Below are positions 55,559 to 64,000 of a stretch of 64,000 nt of DNA, one piece after another. The first letter of the stretch is position 1; the number at the start of each line of letters is the position of its first letter. Origin of the DNA: Spongiibacteraceae bacterium (GTDB taxonomy: Bacteria; Pseudomonadota; Gammaproteobacteria; Pseudomonadales; Dasaniaceae); assembly GCA_028280715.1 (NCBI GenBank), contig JANQLG010000003.1, positions 62,001 through 126,000 on the forward strand. Direction: 5' to 3'. The notes beneath the pieces were generated by a model that saw only the letters and a list, made by a program, of their open reading frames with translations, was not told where the DNA came from and did not search any database. Position numbers and translations under genes: made by a program.

Positions 55559-56125
55559 GTGTACAAATTATTTTCTTCTCTGTTATTACTAACGCTTTCA
55601 GCCTGTGCCTATAGTCCGCAGCAAATTACCATTAACCCATCCATTGACACTGATGCAGAAAGTTATGGCCAGGGCCGTTCTGTCAATGTGACGGTCGAAG
55701 ATGTACGACAAAATAAGGCTCTGGGTAGCCGGGGTGGTATCTATAAAGAAACCAGTATTATTACGTTGGCCAATGATATGGGCGCCGCGATTACTCGTGC
55801 CGCGCAGGCTAAATTGGCAACGCAAGGCTTTAGTGTTAATGCAGGTGAAAGTGATGCCAGCATGAAAATTATGATTGAAGAGTTGTTGTACGATGTGCCG
55901 GAAAGCAATATTGGCAAACAGGTCAACCTGCGCGCTGTCATGAGTGTCGAAGTGGCAGCAGGTAATGAAAGTTATACGGGGCGTTATCGCACTAACTCCG
56001 AGCGGCAAACGGTGGTAACACCCAGTATGAGTAAAAATGAAGAGCTGATTAATCAATTGTTGTCAGATACATTAGTGCGTTTGTTTTCTGATCCAAAGCT
56101 GAAGGCATTTCTCAGTAATATTTAA
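55559..56125 (+). CDS. YajG-like lipoprotein
   Basis: 188 residues from GTG 55559 with AAGGA eight bases upstream. LLLLTLSACAYSPQQITINP contains the lipobox; VNVTVEDVRQNKALGSRGG and ITRAAQAKLATQGFSVN are family blocks of YajG-type outer membrane lipoproteins. The function is unknown. It lies between the DUF2333 gene and polB. Confidence 0.8.
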   Translation: MYKLFSSLLLLTLSACAYSPQQITINPSIDTDAESYGQGRSVNVTVEDVRQNKALGSRGGIYKETSIITLANDMGAAITRAAQAKLATQGFSVNAGESDASMKIMIEELLYDVPESNIGKQVNLRAVMSVEVAAGNESYTGRYRTNSERQTVVTPSMSKNEELINQLLSDTLVRLFSDPKLKAFLSNI

Positions 56126-56160
56126 TTTTTGTTCTTTCAAAGGCTTTCATAACAATTTCC

Positions 56161-58542
56161 TTGGAATCTATTCCCTTGAAATCGATAGAAGGCTTTATTC
56201 TAAGTCGCCAGTGGCGGGATACGCCTTCAGGTGTTGAGCTGGAATTTTGGTTAACCACCGCTATTGGCGCAATTTGCGTTTTGGTTCCGGCTCAGTCTTC
56301 GGTTTTTTTTCTTCCCTCTTGTCAGCGCCAACAAGCAGAAAAGTTGTTAAAGCAATTTTCCAATTGGAAAATTAATAAGTTGGCTTTACATGATTTTTCA
56401 ATGCGCTCAGTGGTGGGGGTATATTTCCAGTCTGAACGCGCTATGCGAGATGCCAGAGAGTTGCTGTTGCTCCATGAGCTAACTCCCTTCGAAGCTGATA
56501 TCAAACCCTGTGATCGTTTTTTAATGGAGCGATTTATTCGTGGGAGTGCTGTGGTTCAGATTGATGAAAACTATATTGATCATAAGCGAAAAAATATCAC
56601 TTCTGTTTTAAAGCAAAGTCATTATCAACCGCGATTTAAGGTGATCTCTTTGGATATTGAAACCAGTATGCATTCGCTGGAGCTCTATTCCATTGCCATT
56701 TATGCTCATGAAGAAAATACCATAATTCGCAAAGTGTTTATGTTGTCAGTAGCTCCTGTGTCGGTGGATGTGTCTGTTTATCCCGATGAAAAAAGTTTGC
56801 TGCTGTCTTTTTTTGAATGGTTCAAGCAGTACGATCCAGATATCGTAATCGGTTGGAACGTAATCAATTTTGATATGTGGTTTTTGCAACAGCTTTGCGA
56901 TAAATATCACATCGCTTTTGCCATTGGTCGTGGTGATGGGCGTGGTGATAGTCGGGCTTATTGGCGAACGCTGGATGATGAAGGTAATCGACGCATAATG
57001 TCGGTTCCTGGAAGAGTAGTAATCGATGGTATTGAATTGTTGCGTACAGCGGCTTATCAATTCGAAAGTTTTTCTCTGTCAGTAGTGGCAGGGGAGCTGC
57101 TTAGTGAGGCTAAGCTGGTTGAAGGTGATAATCGCGGCGAGGCTATCACAGAGTTATTTCAAAATAATAAAACTGCATTGGCACAATACAATCTGCAAGA
57201 TTGCAAATTGGTTTGGGATATTTTTGACAAGTTACAGTTACTGGATTTTGCGGTTGCGCGAACACAAATGACCGGATTGCCACTGGAGCGGTTAGGGGGT
57301 TCTGTGGCGGCCTTTGATTTTCGTTACTTGCCGCTACTGCACCGTGAAGGTTTTGTTGCGCCCAATGGGCACTGGGTCGATAACATCGAGCATAGCCCGG
57401 GCGGTTTTGTGATGAACTCGCGTCCCGGCATCTACGACCATGTATTGGTGTTGGATTTTAAAAGCCTGTATCCCAGCATTATTCGTAGTTTCAAAATTGA
57501 CCCGATGGGAATGGCGATTGGGTTGCATGCAGAGCTGGATCAACATGATTTGGTACCGGGGTTTAAAGGCGCATGGTTTGCCAAGCAGCAGAATATTTTA
57601 CCTGCATTGATTGCTGAGTTGTGGCAGCTGCGTGACAACGCCAAGACTGAACAGAATGCTGCGTTATCGCAGGCGATAAAAATCCTGATGAATTCTTTCT
57701 ATGGTGTATTGGGCGCTGCCGGTTGTCGATTTTATGATTTGAGGTTGGCAAGTTCGATAACGCGTCGAGGCCATCAAATCATTCAGCAAACAGCACAGTA
57801 CATAGAAGATCAAGGCTGGCCTGTGATTTATGGCGATACAGATTCGGTGTTTGTTTGGGTAAAAGGTGTTGTCGATGCCGAGCAGGTGTTTGATATTGGT
57901 CGAAAGCTGGAAGGATCACTAAATAAATGGTGGAAGGACAAATTACAAAAGGAATATGCCATCGATAGTGCTCTGGAGATTGAGTTTGAAACCCATTATC
58001 GACGTTTCTTGATGCCAACAGTGCGAGGTTCCGATCAGGGTAGTAAAAAACGCTATGCCGGTGTGGTGAAGGATGATGAAGGTAAAGACCGTCTGGTGTT
58101 TAAAGGCTTGGAGTTTGTTCGTACCGATTGGACGTTGTTGGCAAAACACTTCCAGCAAGAGTTATATCGGCGAATATTTTTTAACGAATCTTATCGCGAT
58201 TATGTACTTGAGACGGTGCAAAAGGTGTTACAGGGTGAATGCGATACTGAGCTCATTTACCGTAAGCGATTGCGCAGAAAGCTTGAAGACTATCAGCGTA
58301 ATATCCCTCCCCATGTGCAGGCAGCGAGAAAAGCGGTTTCTGCTGGCACGCAAGTAAAGCGCGGAGATTGGATCGAGTACGTCATGACTGTTAATGGTGC
58401 GGAGCCTGTGCAGTATCGATCCTCGGTGATTGATTATCAACATTATGTTGATCGGCAATTGGCACCAGTAGCGGATGGTATCCTGTGTTTTTTGGGTGAC
58501 AGTTTGTCGTCGATCTGTGATCAGCAGCTGGGGCTGTTTTAA
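56161..58542 (+). CDS. polB: DNA polymerase II (family B)
   Basis: 793 residues. The 3'-5' exonuclease domain has VISLDIETS (Exo I), IVIGWNVINFDMWFLQQ (Exo II) and YNLQDCKLVWDI (Exo III). The polymerase domain has LDFKSLYPSII (motif A), ILMNSFYGVLG (motif B) and YGDTDSVFVWV (motif C), so all catalytic aspartates are present. It performs error-tolerant lesion bypass and fork restart, usually under SOS control. I did not find a LexA box before it. The start codon (TTG 56161 or TTG 56176) is uncertain. Confidence 0.94.
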   Translation: MESIPLKSIEGFILSRQWRDTPSGVELEFWLTTAIGAICVLVPAQSSVFFLPSCQRQQAEKLLKQFSNWKINKLALHDFSMRSVVGVYFQSERAMRDARELLLLHELTPFEADIKPCDRFLMERFIRGSAVVQIDENYIDHKRKNITSVLKQSHYQPRFKVISLDIETSMHSLELYSIAIYAHEENTIIRKVFMLSVAPVSVDVSVYPDEKSLLLSFFEWFKQYDPDIVIGWNVINFDMWFLQQLCDKYHIAFAIGRGDGRGDSRAYWRTLDDEGNRRIMSVPGRVVIDGIELLRTAAYQFESFSLSVVAGELLSEAKLVEGDNRGEAITELFQNNKTALAQYNLQDCKLVWDIFDKLQLLDFAVARTQMTGLPLERLGGSVAAFDFRYLPLLHREGFVAPNGHWVDNIEHSPGGFVMNSRPGIYDHVLVLDFKSLYPSIIRSFKIDPMGMAIGLHAELDQHDLVPGFKGAWFAKQQNILPALIAELWQLRDNAKTEQNAALSQAIKILMNSFYGVLGAAGCRFYDLRLASSITRRGHQIIQQTAQYIEDQGWPVIYGDTDSVFVWVKGVVDAEQVFDIGRKLEGSLNKWWKDKLQKEYAIDSALEIEFETHYRRFLMPTVRGSDQGSKKRYAGVVKDDEGKDRLVFKGLEFVRTDWTLLAKHFQQELYRRIFFNESYRDYVLETVQKVLQGECDTELIYRKRLRRKLEDYQRNIPPHVQAARKAVSAGTQVKRGDWIEYVMTVNGAEPVQYRSSVIDYQHYVDRQLAPVADGILCFLGDSLSSICDQQLGLF

Positions 58543-58549
58543 GCGCCGG

Positions 58550-58780
58550 TTAATGCCTTAGCAGAGCGTCCATCTGGTCAACTATTTCAGCCCAATCGGA
58601 ATCTTCAGAAATAGCCTCACGGATAAACTGCGCCTGGCTGGCTGACCAAAAGGCAGCTTGCTCCAACGGAATATCATTGGGGAGGTGGTTGTTTTGGAAA
58701 AAAGCGTCCATAGCCTCTGGGCTACTCGGTAAACCTAATTGGCTAAAGAGCGTTTCCATAGAGTGGTTAGACGTATCCAT
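58550..58780 (-). CDS. DUF2789 family small protein
   Basis: 76 residues with an excellent ribosome site (AGGAGGAAACTA before the ATG). METLFSQLGLPSSPEAMDAF and PLEQAAFWSASQAQFIREAI match DUF2789, a short acidic helical protein of gammaproteobacteria with no known function. It is convergent with polB, seven bases apart. Confidence 0.85.
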   Translation of the reverse strand: MDTSNHSMETLFSQLGLPSSPEAMDAFFQNNHLPNDIPLEQAAFWSASQAQFIREAISEDSDWAEIVDQMDALLRH

Positions 58781-59031
58781 TAGTTTCCTCCTGCATGATT
58801 GTTAGAACAAATAAGAGTCGTACTAATTGGTTATTGCTTCAGTATAACGCCTCCTAACCCTTTGGCCAGCGACGTCTAAAACATCCAGTTTAGAGTGTTT
58901 GATGTTACATCTAGGTAATACTGGATTCTGGTGTGGAAATTTTTGTGCTAGATCATTCGTCAAATCATCCTGGCGGGCTTATACTGGGGCCCAGAAATTA
59001 TTGTCAACACTATTAGTTATGGAGTTTATTT

Positions 59032-59859
59032 ATGCCTAGCCCAGAACAAAGATCAGTGTTTGTTGTAATTGATGCGGCCCAGGATAGACCGTTGGCTTTA
59101 GAGAGGATTCTATGGCTAATAAAGCATCAAAAAGAAGCCGGGGACACAGATGTTGAATTTACCTTAAAAGTTTTTTTGGGTGTTGATAGCGATAATTCTG
59201 ATACGTCGGCAGATAATCCGGGGATGTTCAGAGAGGCTTCCTGGTTTAGAGAAAAGGTGCTGGATCCGCTTGAGTCGTGTGGAGTGGATTTCACTGTAGA
59301 GTTGAGTTGGTCAACTGATTGGTACGGCGCCATTATCAAAAAAATGGAAGTGTCCCAGCCTGCCATTTTGATACTGCCATTGATTAGTATGCCAAGAGAA
59401 TCGGATCGTGTTTTTAACGAATCGATTTGGCGTTTGATGCGTACTGCAACCTGCCCAGTACTCGTGGTGCGCCCTGGGGCAAGAGAAGATAGGGCAGTAG
59501 TACTGGCTGCAGTTAACTTTCAGTCGCATAAGCCTGACTATCAACAAATGAATGAAGACTTAATTGCTCGCAGTAAATGGTTAGCTGATATTGCAAATGC
59601 CGATGTGCACGTGGTTAATGCCTATTCGGATTCACTTAACTATCCAGACCGAGCCCAGTTAGCCGCAAGTACTGGTCTGGAATCGTCCAAAATTCATGTG
59701 CATGCTGGCGATCCCGATGATGTTATTTCCAATGTGGCGGCAGAGATTGATGCTGATTTGGTCGTTATTGGTGCTCGCAATCGTGGCAGTCGCTGGCGCG
59801 GCAACACTTCCGATAGGATTATCACCAAAGTGAACTGCGATATCTTGGCGGTTAACTAG
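59032..59859 (+). CDS. tandem universal stress protein (UspA family)
   Basis: 275 residues in two Usp-like halves. The first (FVVIDAAQDRPLALERILWL ... CPVLVVRPG) is degenerate. The second (VVLAAVNFQS ... LVVIGARNRGSRWRGNTSDRIITKVNCDILAV) keeps a G-x2-x9-G-S-like phosphate loop. Such cytosolic proteins bind ATP and are induced by starvation or stress. It stands alone before the APH gene. Confidence 0.85.
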   Translation: MPSPEQRSVFVVIDAAQDRPLALERILWLIKHQKEAGDTDVEFTLKVFLGVDSDNSDTSADNPGMFREASWFREKVLDPLESCGVDFTVELSWSTDWYGAIIKKMEVSQPAILILPLISMPRESDRVFNESIWRLMRTATCPVLVVRPGAREDRAVVLAAVNFQSHKPDYQQMNEDLIARSKWLADIANADVHVVNAYSDSLNYPDRAQLAASTGLESSKIHVHAGDPDDVISNVAAEIDADLVVIGARNRGSRWRGNTSDRIITKVNCDILAVN

Positions 59860-59911
59860 GGTTTAGTAAAGTTCTCTGGTTTTCAGGCTCTCAGGTTTTC
59901 AAGAGAGTATT

Positions 59912-60943
59912 ATGGATTGGCAGCCTAGGCGGTTAGAGTCGTGGTTACATGACCGCTTGGGTGTTTCCTCTCCCCTCCTTATTAACCCGTTGTCGGCGGG
60001 CTATTCCAATGAAAATTATTTGCTTACCAGTGGATATAACCGGTGGGTATTGCGCAAACCTCCCACGGTAAGCTCCCACCATGCAGCCCATAAAGTCCTT
60101 AGGGAGTTTGCGGTGTTAAGTGCATTGCAGAAAACCGATGTACCGGTACCCAGGCCGGTTATCGCCTGCGATGATTTGGTAGTTATTGGTTCCCCTTTTT
60201 TTATCATGGACTATGTTCCTGGCGCTAATGTCGAGGAGCAGCTGCCAGACTTATACGTTTTAGAGGAAAACTGCTGTGCGCGAATTATTGGAGAGGTGAT
60301 TGCCGCGCTAGCTGAGTTGCATCGTCAGGATTGGTTAAAATTGGCGTTGCAAGAAGTGGGCAGGCCAGAAGCCTATTTGGAATCGCAGGTAGAGCGTTGG
60401 CGTTCACAGTTTCTGGCTCAGTCGGATAGGACGCAAAGCAGTGTTATGTCGCGCGATCAGGTTCTATTGATTGGTCAATGGTTGCGAGATTATCTCCCTG
60501 AAGAAAGAACTGCGGTGTTGTTACATGGAGATTTTCAGCTGAGTAACATGATATTTTCAAAGCAGCCTCCGGTTCGGTTATTGGCCATTACTGATTGGGA
60601 GTTAGCAGCCTTGGGTGATCCGCTGTTGGATCTGGCTTCACTATTGCTTTCCTGGTCTTCTCACCGCCAGTGTTGTCAGCAGCACTTGTGTCCATCTATT
60701 CAGGAAGTGGCTCAGCAGTACTTCAAGGCCATGGCCTATGATGTCGTCCCACTCAACTATTATTTGGTCCTGGCGGCGTGGAAAAGAGCTATTATTCTCG
60801 AAAATCGCTATCGTCGTTGTTGTCTTCAAGACGATAGTCGTTCTACCCGGCAAGGCAGGGATTTGCAACCACTGGCCAATCAGATCGATCAGCTCATTAA
60901 GCAGGCTGAATATTGGCTCAGTGAGCAGGAACTGAATCTTTAA
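59912..60943 (+). CDS. aminoglycoside-phosphotransferase-fold kinase (APH family)
   Basis: 343 residues. NPLSAGYSNENYLLTSGYNRWVLRKPP is the N-lobe with the glycine-rich loop and Lys. LLHGDFQLSNMIF is the catalytic HGDxxxxN motif and ITDWELAALGDPLLDLASLL the metal-binding block. This group is close to the APH domains fused to acyl-CoA dehydrogenase in other organisms, suggesting phosphorylation of a hydroxyacyl or small metabolite, not antibiotic resistance. It starts 52 bases after the Usp gene. Confidence 0.82.
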   Translation: MDWQPRRLESWLHDRLGVSSPLLINPLSAGYSNENYLLTSGYNRWVLRKPPTVSSHHAAHKVLREFAVLSALQKTDVPVPRPVIACDDLVVIGSPFFIMDYVPGANVEEQLPDLYVLEENCCARIIGEVIAALAELHRQDWLKLALQEVGRPEAYLESQVERWRSQFLAQSDRTQSSVMSRDQVLLIGQWLRDYLPEERTAVLLHGDFQLSNMIFSKQPPVRLLAITDWELAALGDPLLDLASLLLSWSSHRQCCQQHLCPSIQEVAQQYFKAMAYDVVPLNYYLVLAAWKRAIILENRYRRCCLQDDSRSTRQGRDLQPLANQIDQLIKQAEYWLSEQELNL

Positions 60944-61146
60944 GCAGGAATTTATCTCCCAAAGTTGCCAGGCGGACAAAAGCTGAACTAAGGTTATAGT
61001 TGGGATGAAAGGGCGGTAAAGTTTGGTCCGCACTGGCCGATAGCCTGATAACTGTTCTGATCCCTATCTGGCAGGAGCGTCGTATGGTCTTCTCTCGGCA
61101 TTATCCGGGAGGGGGGAATAATTATTCGAAGTAGCAGGTGCGTTCT

Positions 61147-62241
61147 ATGTGGTGGAAATACAAAGAAGAAGCCGAGAATTATAAAACCCGTTCAGAGTCT
61201 TTGAATGCCGAGTTGGAAACTTTGAGGGGCGAGCGTGATGAATTGTTGGCACGTGTCAATGAACTTGAATCGGTACAGGATGAACAAACAAATAATGATT
61301 CTGCTCGCCAACAGATCGAAACACTATGGTTGAGTAGCGGTGCTGCACTGAAAGACGTTAGGGATGGCATTGGTTTTGCCGCACGTCAGTTAAATGAAGA
61401 GAAGAGTAAAACTCAGGAAACCTCTTCAGTATTCAATGACAGCTCTGTAGTGTTGGGAAATATCCAGGCTGAAGTATCTGGGATCGATGAGAAAGCTTCA
61501 CGCAGCTGCGAAAATATTGATCGGTTGAAGTCGCTCTCTGATGATATCGTTAAATTTGTTGAGGTCATCAACAATATTTCCGAACAAACAAATTTGTTAG
61601 CGCTAAATGCTGCGATTGAAGCAGCCCGTGCCGGTGAGCAAGGGCGTGGATTTGCGGTGGTTGCCGACGAAGTGAGAACCTTGGCTCAGCGCGCCAGTGA
61701 AGCCGCTTCAGAAATTGGCTCATTGGTGGATAGCATCGGTGCTGAGACAATGAGTACAGATCAACAAATCCGCGATGTCTCTGATGATTGCCGTCTTATC
61801 GCGGAATCAACCAGTAATATTTTAGAAACGGTAAATAACGCATTGTCGCTGGCGCGGCATATGCAAGAGGTGATCAGCTCTTCGGCCAGCGGTGGTTTTG
61901 TTCAAACTGTAAAGACCGAGCTTATTGTCTGGAAATTGGATATTTATCGTGTAGTGCTCGGTTTTGCCAATTCCTCTGCAGATGAATTGTCGGATTACAG
62001 TCATACCTATCTGTGGGAGTGGCTGAAAGGATCTGGAGCCGATTTGTCATCCCAGCTACCAAGTTACCGGGAAATCGAAGAACCCTACAAGGAGTTAAAT
62101 CGATTGGGGGTTGAAGCAGTGAATTACAAATCGGTTGATGATCAGGAAACAGCACTCAGAGCGTTAGAGGGCATGGAAAAATCCTGCGGGCAATTAATGT
62201 CAGTGTTATCCCGTCTTGAGAACGAACTAAATAGCCTTTAA
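61147..62241 (+). CDS. soluble methyl-accepting chemotaxis-type protein with degenerate CZB domain
   Basis: 364 residues from ATG 61147 (AGG eight bases upstream). No membrane helix is present. An N-terminal coiled coil ([18 protein letters not shown]) leads to the MCP signalling core: [48 protein letters not shown]. The C-terminal 90 residues align with the chemoreceptor zinc-binding (CZB) domain ([34 protein letters not shown]), but three usual zinc ligands appear replaced and the Cys position is a His. It would work with CheA/CheW or as an orphan signal protein. No che genes are nearby. Confidence 0.83.
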   Translation: MWWKYKEEAENYKTRSESLNAELETLRGERDELLARVNELESVQDEQTNNDSARQQIETLWLSSGAALKDVRDGIGFAARQLNEEKSKTQETSSVFNDSSVVLGNIQAEVSGIDEKASRSCENIDRLKSLSDDIVKFVEVINNISEQTNLLALNAAIEAARAGEQGRGFAVVADEVRTLAQRASEAASEIGSLVDSIGAETMSTDQQIRDVSDDCRLIAESTSNILETVNNALSLARHMQEVISSSASGGFVQTVKTELIVWKLDIYRVVLGFANSSADELSDYSHTYLWEWLKGSGADLSSQLPSYREIEEPYKELNRLGVEAVNYKSVDDQETALRALEGMEKSCGQLMSVLSRLENELNSL

Positions 62242-62290
62242 AAATATTTTTTTATTTCGCTAGATTTTATTAATTCCATTTTTCCTATAA

Positions 62291-62311
62291 GGGCCAGAAT
62301 ATTTCTGGTCC
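62291..62311 (+). terminator. hairpin after the chemoreceptor-like gene
   Basis: GGGCCAGAA-TAT-TTCTGGTCC forms a 9-base stem with one G-U pair and is followed by TTCTGTCTT. It lies about 50 bases past the stop. Confidence 0.55.
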
Positions 62312-62508
62312 TTCTGTCTTCAATATCAATAACAACAGTGCTCTTTGTCATGCTGTTTCGCACCAAGCGATGCTAACTCTTTGAATAAAAAGCTTATGTA
62401 AAAACATTCCAAGTAAAGAGCTGCAGTGGGTTAGTTGCTGTAGTAAGTTCTTCCCTCGCAGGTGGTACCTCATTGTTGATAAAACATTTTTTCTTGAAGG
62501 AGGTAACC

Positions 62509-63033
62509 GTGCCGAGACAATTGTTATTTGAATATCTCGAGCGACAACAGGTTTATTTTCGCCTACAAAGTCATGAGCAGGCTTTTACTGCAGAGGAAGT
62601 AGCACAAAGCTGCCATATAAATGACCGCACACTCGCCAAAGTGGTAATGATAAAAATTAAAAATGAATTGGCGATGGTGGTAATCCCGGCACATTATTTA
62701 GTCGATTTGGAACAATTAAAAATTTCACTTAATGTGGAAGATATCGAGTTAGCAAAAGAACTGGAATTTAGTCACCGGTTTCCACGTTGTGAAGTTGGTG
62801 CTATTCCACCCTTTGGTCATCTTTATGGTTTGCAAACCTACATGGTGCCAGTGTTTGAGGATGGCGAAGAAATTGCTTTTAATGCCGGAACGCATACCCA
62901 ATTAGTGCATATGGATTTGAACGATTATATTCGATTGGCGCATGTTATTCGTGTGGAAGAAGCGGTGATAGCGTCACGGCAGATAACAGAGAGCGAGGAG
63001 CCTTTTAAAGAAGCGCTTGTTGCTTCCGCCTAA
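62509..63033 (+). CDS. YbaK/prolyl-tRNA editing-domain deacylase
   Basis: 174 residues from GTG 62509, with a near-perfect AAGGAGG at 62497-62503, five bases upstream; a TTG at 62473 is possible but its ribosome site is poor. TLAKVVMIKIKNELAMVVIPAHY, EVGAIPPFGHLYGL and GTHTQLVHMDLNDYIRLA match the aminoacyl-tRNA deacylase (YbaK) fold that removes mischarged amino acids from tRNA. The substrate is unknown. Confidence 0.87.
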   Translation: MPRQLLFEYLERQQVYFRLQSHEQAFTAEEVAQSCHINDRTLAKVVMIKIKNELAMVVIPAHYLVDLEQLKISLNVEDIELAKELEFSHRFPRCEVGAIPPFGHLYGLQTYMVPVFEDGEEIAFNAGTHTQLVHMDLNDYIRLAHVIRVEEAVIASRQITESEEPFKEALVASA

Positions 63034-63091
63034 GTACTATCAGGAATTAGCTGCTATCAGAAAAAGGCTGAGGCAGGAGGAGCATCAGCAT

Positions 63092-63955
63092 TTAATCGTT
63101 AGTTGTTAAATTGCCTAGTAGCGCCCCCATCCTGACAGAGGCATCTGCTGCTAGTTCTTTATTCCAATTCACACTGTCTTTACCGAATAAAACAATAACA
63201 GTTGAACCGAGTTTAAATCGGCCCATTTCTTCACCTTTTTCGATGGTTATTGTTTTTTGTTTGCTGAGATAATTGTGCGTGTGGACTTTGCGCTTGAGAG
63301 GTGTAACCTGTCCCGCCCACGTAGTTTCAATACCAGCAACAATCATGGCGCCAACTAATACCACTGCCATCGGGCCGGCATCTGTTTCAAAGATGCAGGA
63401 AGCGCGTTCATTACGGGCAAATAGTCGGGGAACATTTTCGGCTGTGGTGCCATTAACTGAAAACAGATCGCCCGGAATGTAGGTCATGTTTTTCAACTTG
63501 CCTTTAAGTGGCATGTGTGCGCGATGATAGTCTTTCGGTGAAAGGTAAATGGTGGCGAACTTGCCGTTTTTAAATGCTCGAGCTGTGTTAGTGTTGCCAC
63601 CTAACAATTCAACTAAATCGAAGTGCTGTCCTTTGGCCTGAAAGATACGGCCCTCTTCAATGTCACCCATTTGACTGATGGCGCCATCGGCAGGGCAGGC
63701 GATGGTGTTTTCTTCGTTAACGATCGATCTGGCATCAGCTTTCAGTTCGCGTGTAAAAAAAGCATTAAAACTTTCGTAGTTAAAGGGCTCTGGGTCAGCG
63801 GCTTCTGACATATCAACATCATAGCGCTTGATAAACCAGGTAATAAAATTATTTTTCAGCCAGGGCCAGCGACACTCGGCGACTTTTCCGGCCAGTCGAG
63901 ATAACCAGTGTTGGGGAACAATGTACTGAAGAATAATGAATAAGGTGTTCTTCAT
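63092..63955 (-). CDS. psd: phosphatidylserine decarboxylase proenzyme
   Basis: 287 residues. FNYESFNAFFTRELKADAR and CPADGAISQMGDIE are N-terminal blocks; YHRAHMPLKGKLKNMTYIPGDLFSVN lies mid-protein. The self-cleavage LGST site is in GRFKLGSTVIVLFGKDS near the C-terminus, giving the alpha subunit with its pyruvoyl group. It makes phosphatidylethanolamine at the inner membrane. A gene on the other side may lie beyond the right edge. Confidence 0.95.
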   Translation of the reverse strand: MKNTLFIILQYIVPQHWLSRLAGKVAECRWPWLKNNFITWFIKRYDVDMSEAADPEPFNYESFNAFFTRELKADARSIVNEENTIACPADGAISQMGDIEEGRIFQAKGQHFDLVELLGGNTNTARAFKNGKFATIYLSPKDYHRAHMPLKGKLKNMTYIPGDLFSVNGTTAENVPRLFARNERASCIFETDAGPMAVVLVGAMIVAGIETTWAGQVTPLKRKVHTHNYLSKQKTITIEKGEEMGRFKLGSTVIVLFGKDSVNWNKELAADASVRMGALLGNLTTND

Positions 63956-64000
63956 AATGCGCTCTGCGATTCAATAAAGTGGGTGGCTTAAGTGACTAAC

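Noticed and set aside
59912-60943. Antibiotic resistance role for the APH-fold gene
   Set aside because: The fold is shared by many metabolic kinases; the sequence context resembles the acyl-CoA-linked group and no resistance genes are nearby.

Overview
The window is chromosomal DNA of a Gram-negative gammaproteobacterium, probably a marine relative of the Cellvibrionales/Pseudomonas side of the class. This is inferred from the conserved block dsbD-aroQ-accB-accC-prmA-(DUF3426)-dusB-fis-purH-purD, which has the same order as in Pseudomonas, together with coq7, polB and psd and an exosortase-type (PEP-CTERM) exopolysaccharide locus. No rRNA, tRNA, CRISPR array, prophage or classical transposase gene was seen.

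Region 1 (1-22.6 kb) is a surface polysaccharide locus. It is a patchwork of short transcription units on both strands: seven glycosyltransferases (five GT4-like, two GT2-like), two NodB-type polysaccharide deacetylases (one cut by the window edge), a Wzx-type flippase, a Wzy/WaaL-type polymerase or ligase, a Wzb-like phosphatase, an ATP-grasp protein, a DegT-type aminotransferase, three sulfotransferases, a sialate-O-acetylesterase-like secreted esterase and a secreted beta-helix protein. Together they suggest an export-and-polymerise pathway for a sulfated, acyl-modified exopolysaccharide. The initiating transferase, Wza and Wzc are not here and probably lie beyond the left edge.

Region 2 (21.9-25.4 kb) holds a PEP-CTERM surface protein and a PrsT-like TPR lipoprotein. 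A good sigma-54 (-24/-12) promoter lies directly before the PEP-CTERM gene. The exosortase itself is not in the window.

Region 3 (25.8-34 kb) runs rightward and encodes acyl-CoA metabolism: thiolase, FadB/J-like bifunctional enzyme, SDR dehydrogenase, enoyl-CoA hydratase, acyl-CoA ligase and an MDR oxidoreductase. Two related DJ-1/PfpI-fold genes follow, the second being a GlxA-type AraC regulator.

Region 4 (35.8-39.1 kb) looks acquired. A VOC (glyoxalase-fold) gene and a 966-residue AT-rich kelch lipoprotein gene are separated by a sequence with the architecture of an integron attC site, with the gene-to-attC spacing expected for cassettes.

Region 5 (39.5-52.9 kb) is the leftward housekeeping block: coq7, purD, purH, fis, dusB, DUF3426 protein, prmA, accC, accB, aroQ, dsbD. 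A small four-helix-bundle gene bounded by inverted repeats is inserted between purH and purD.

Region 6 (53-64 kb) is mostly rightward: a TPR-like lipoprotein, a PCuAC copper chaperone, DUF2333, a YajG-like lipoprotein, DNA polymerase II, DUF2789 (leftward), a tandem UspA protein, an APH-type kinase, a soluble chemoreceptor with a degenerate CZB domain, a YbaK-type deacylase and psd (leftward).
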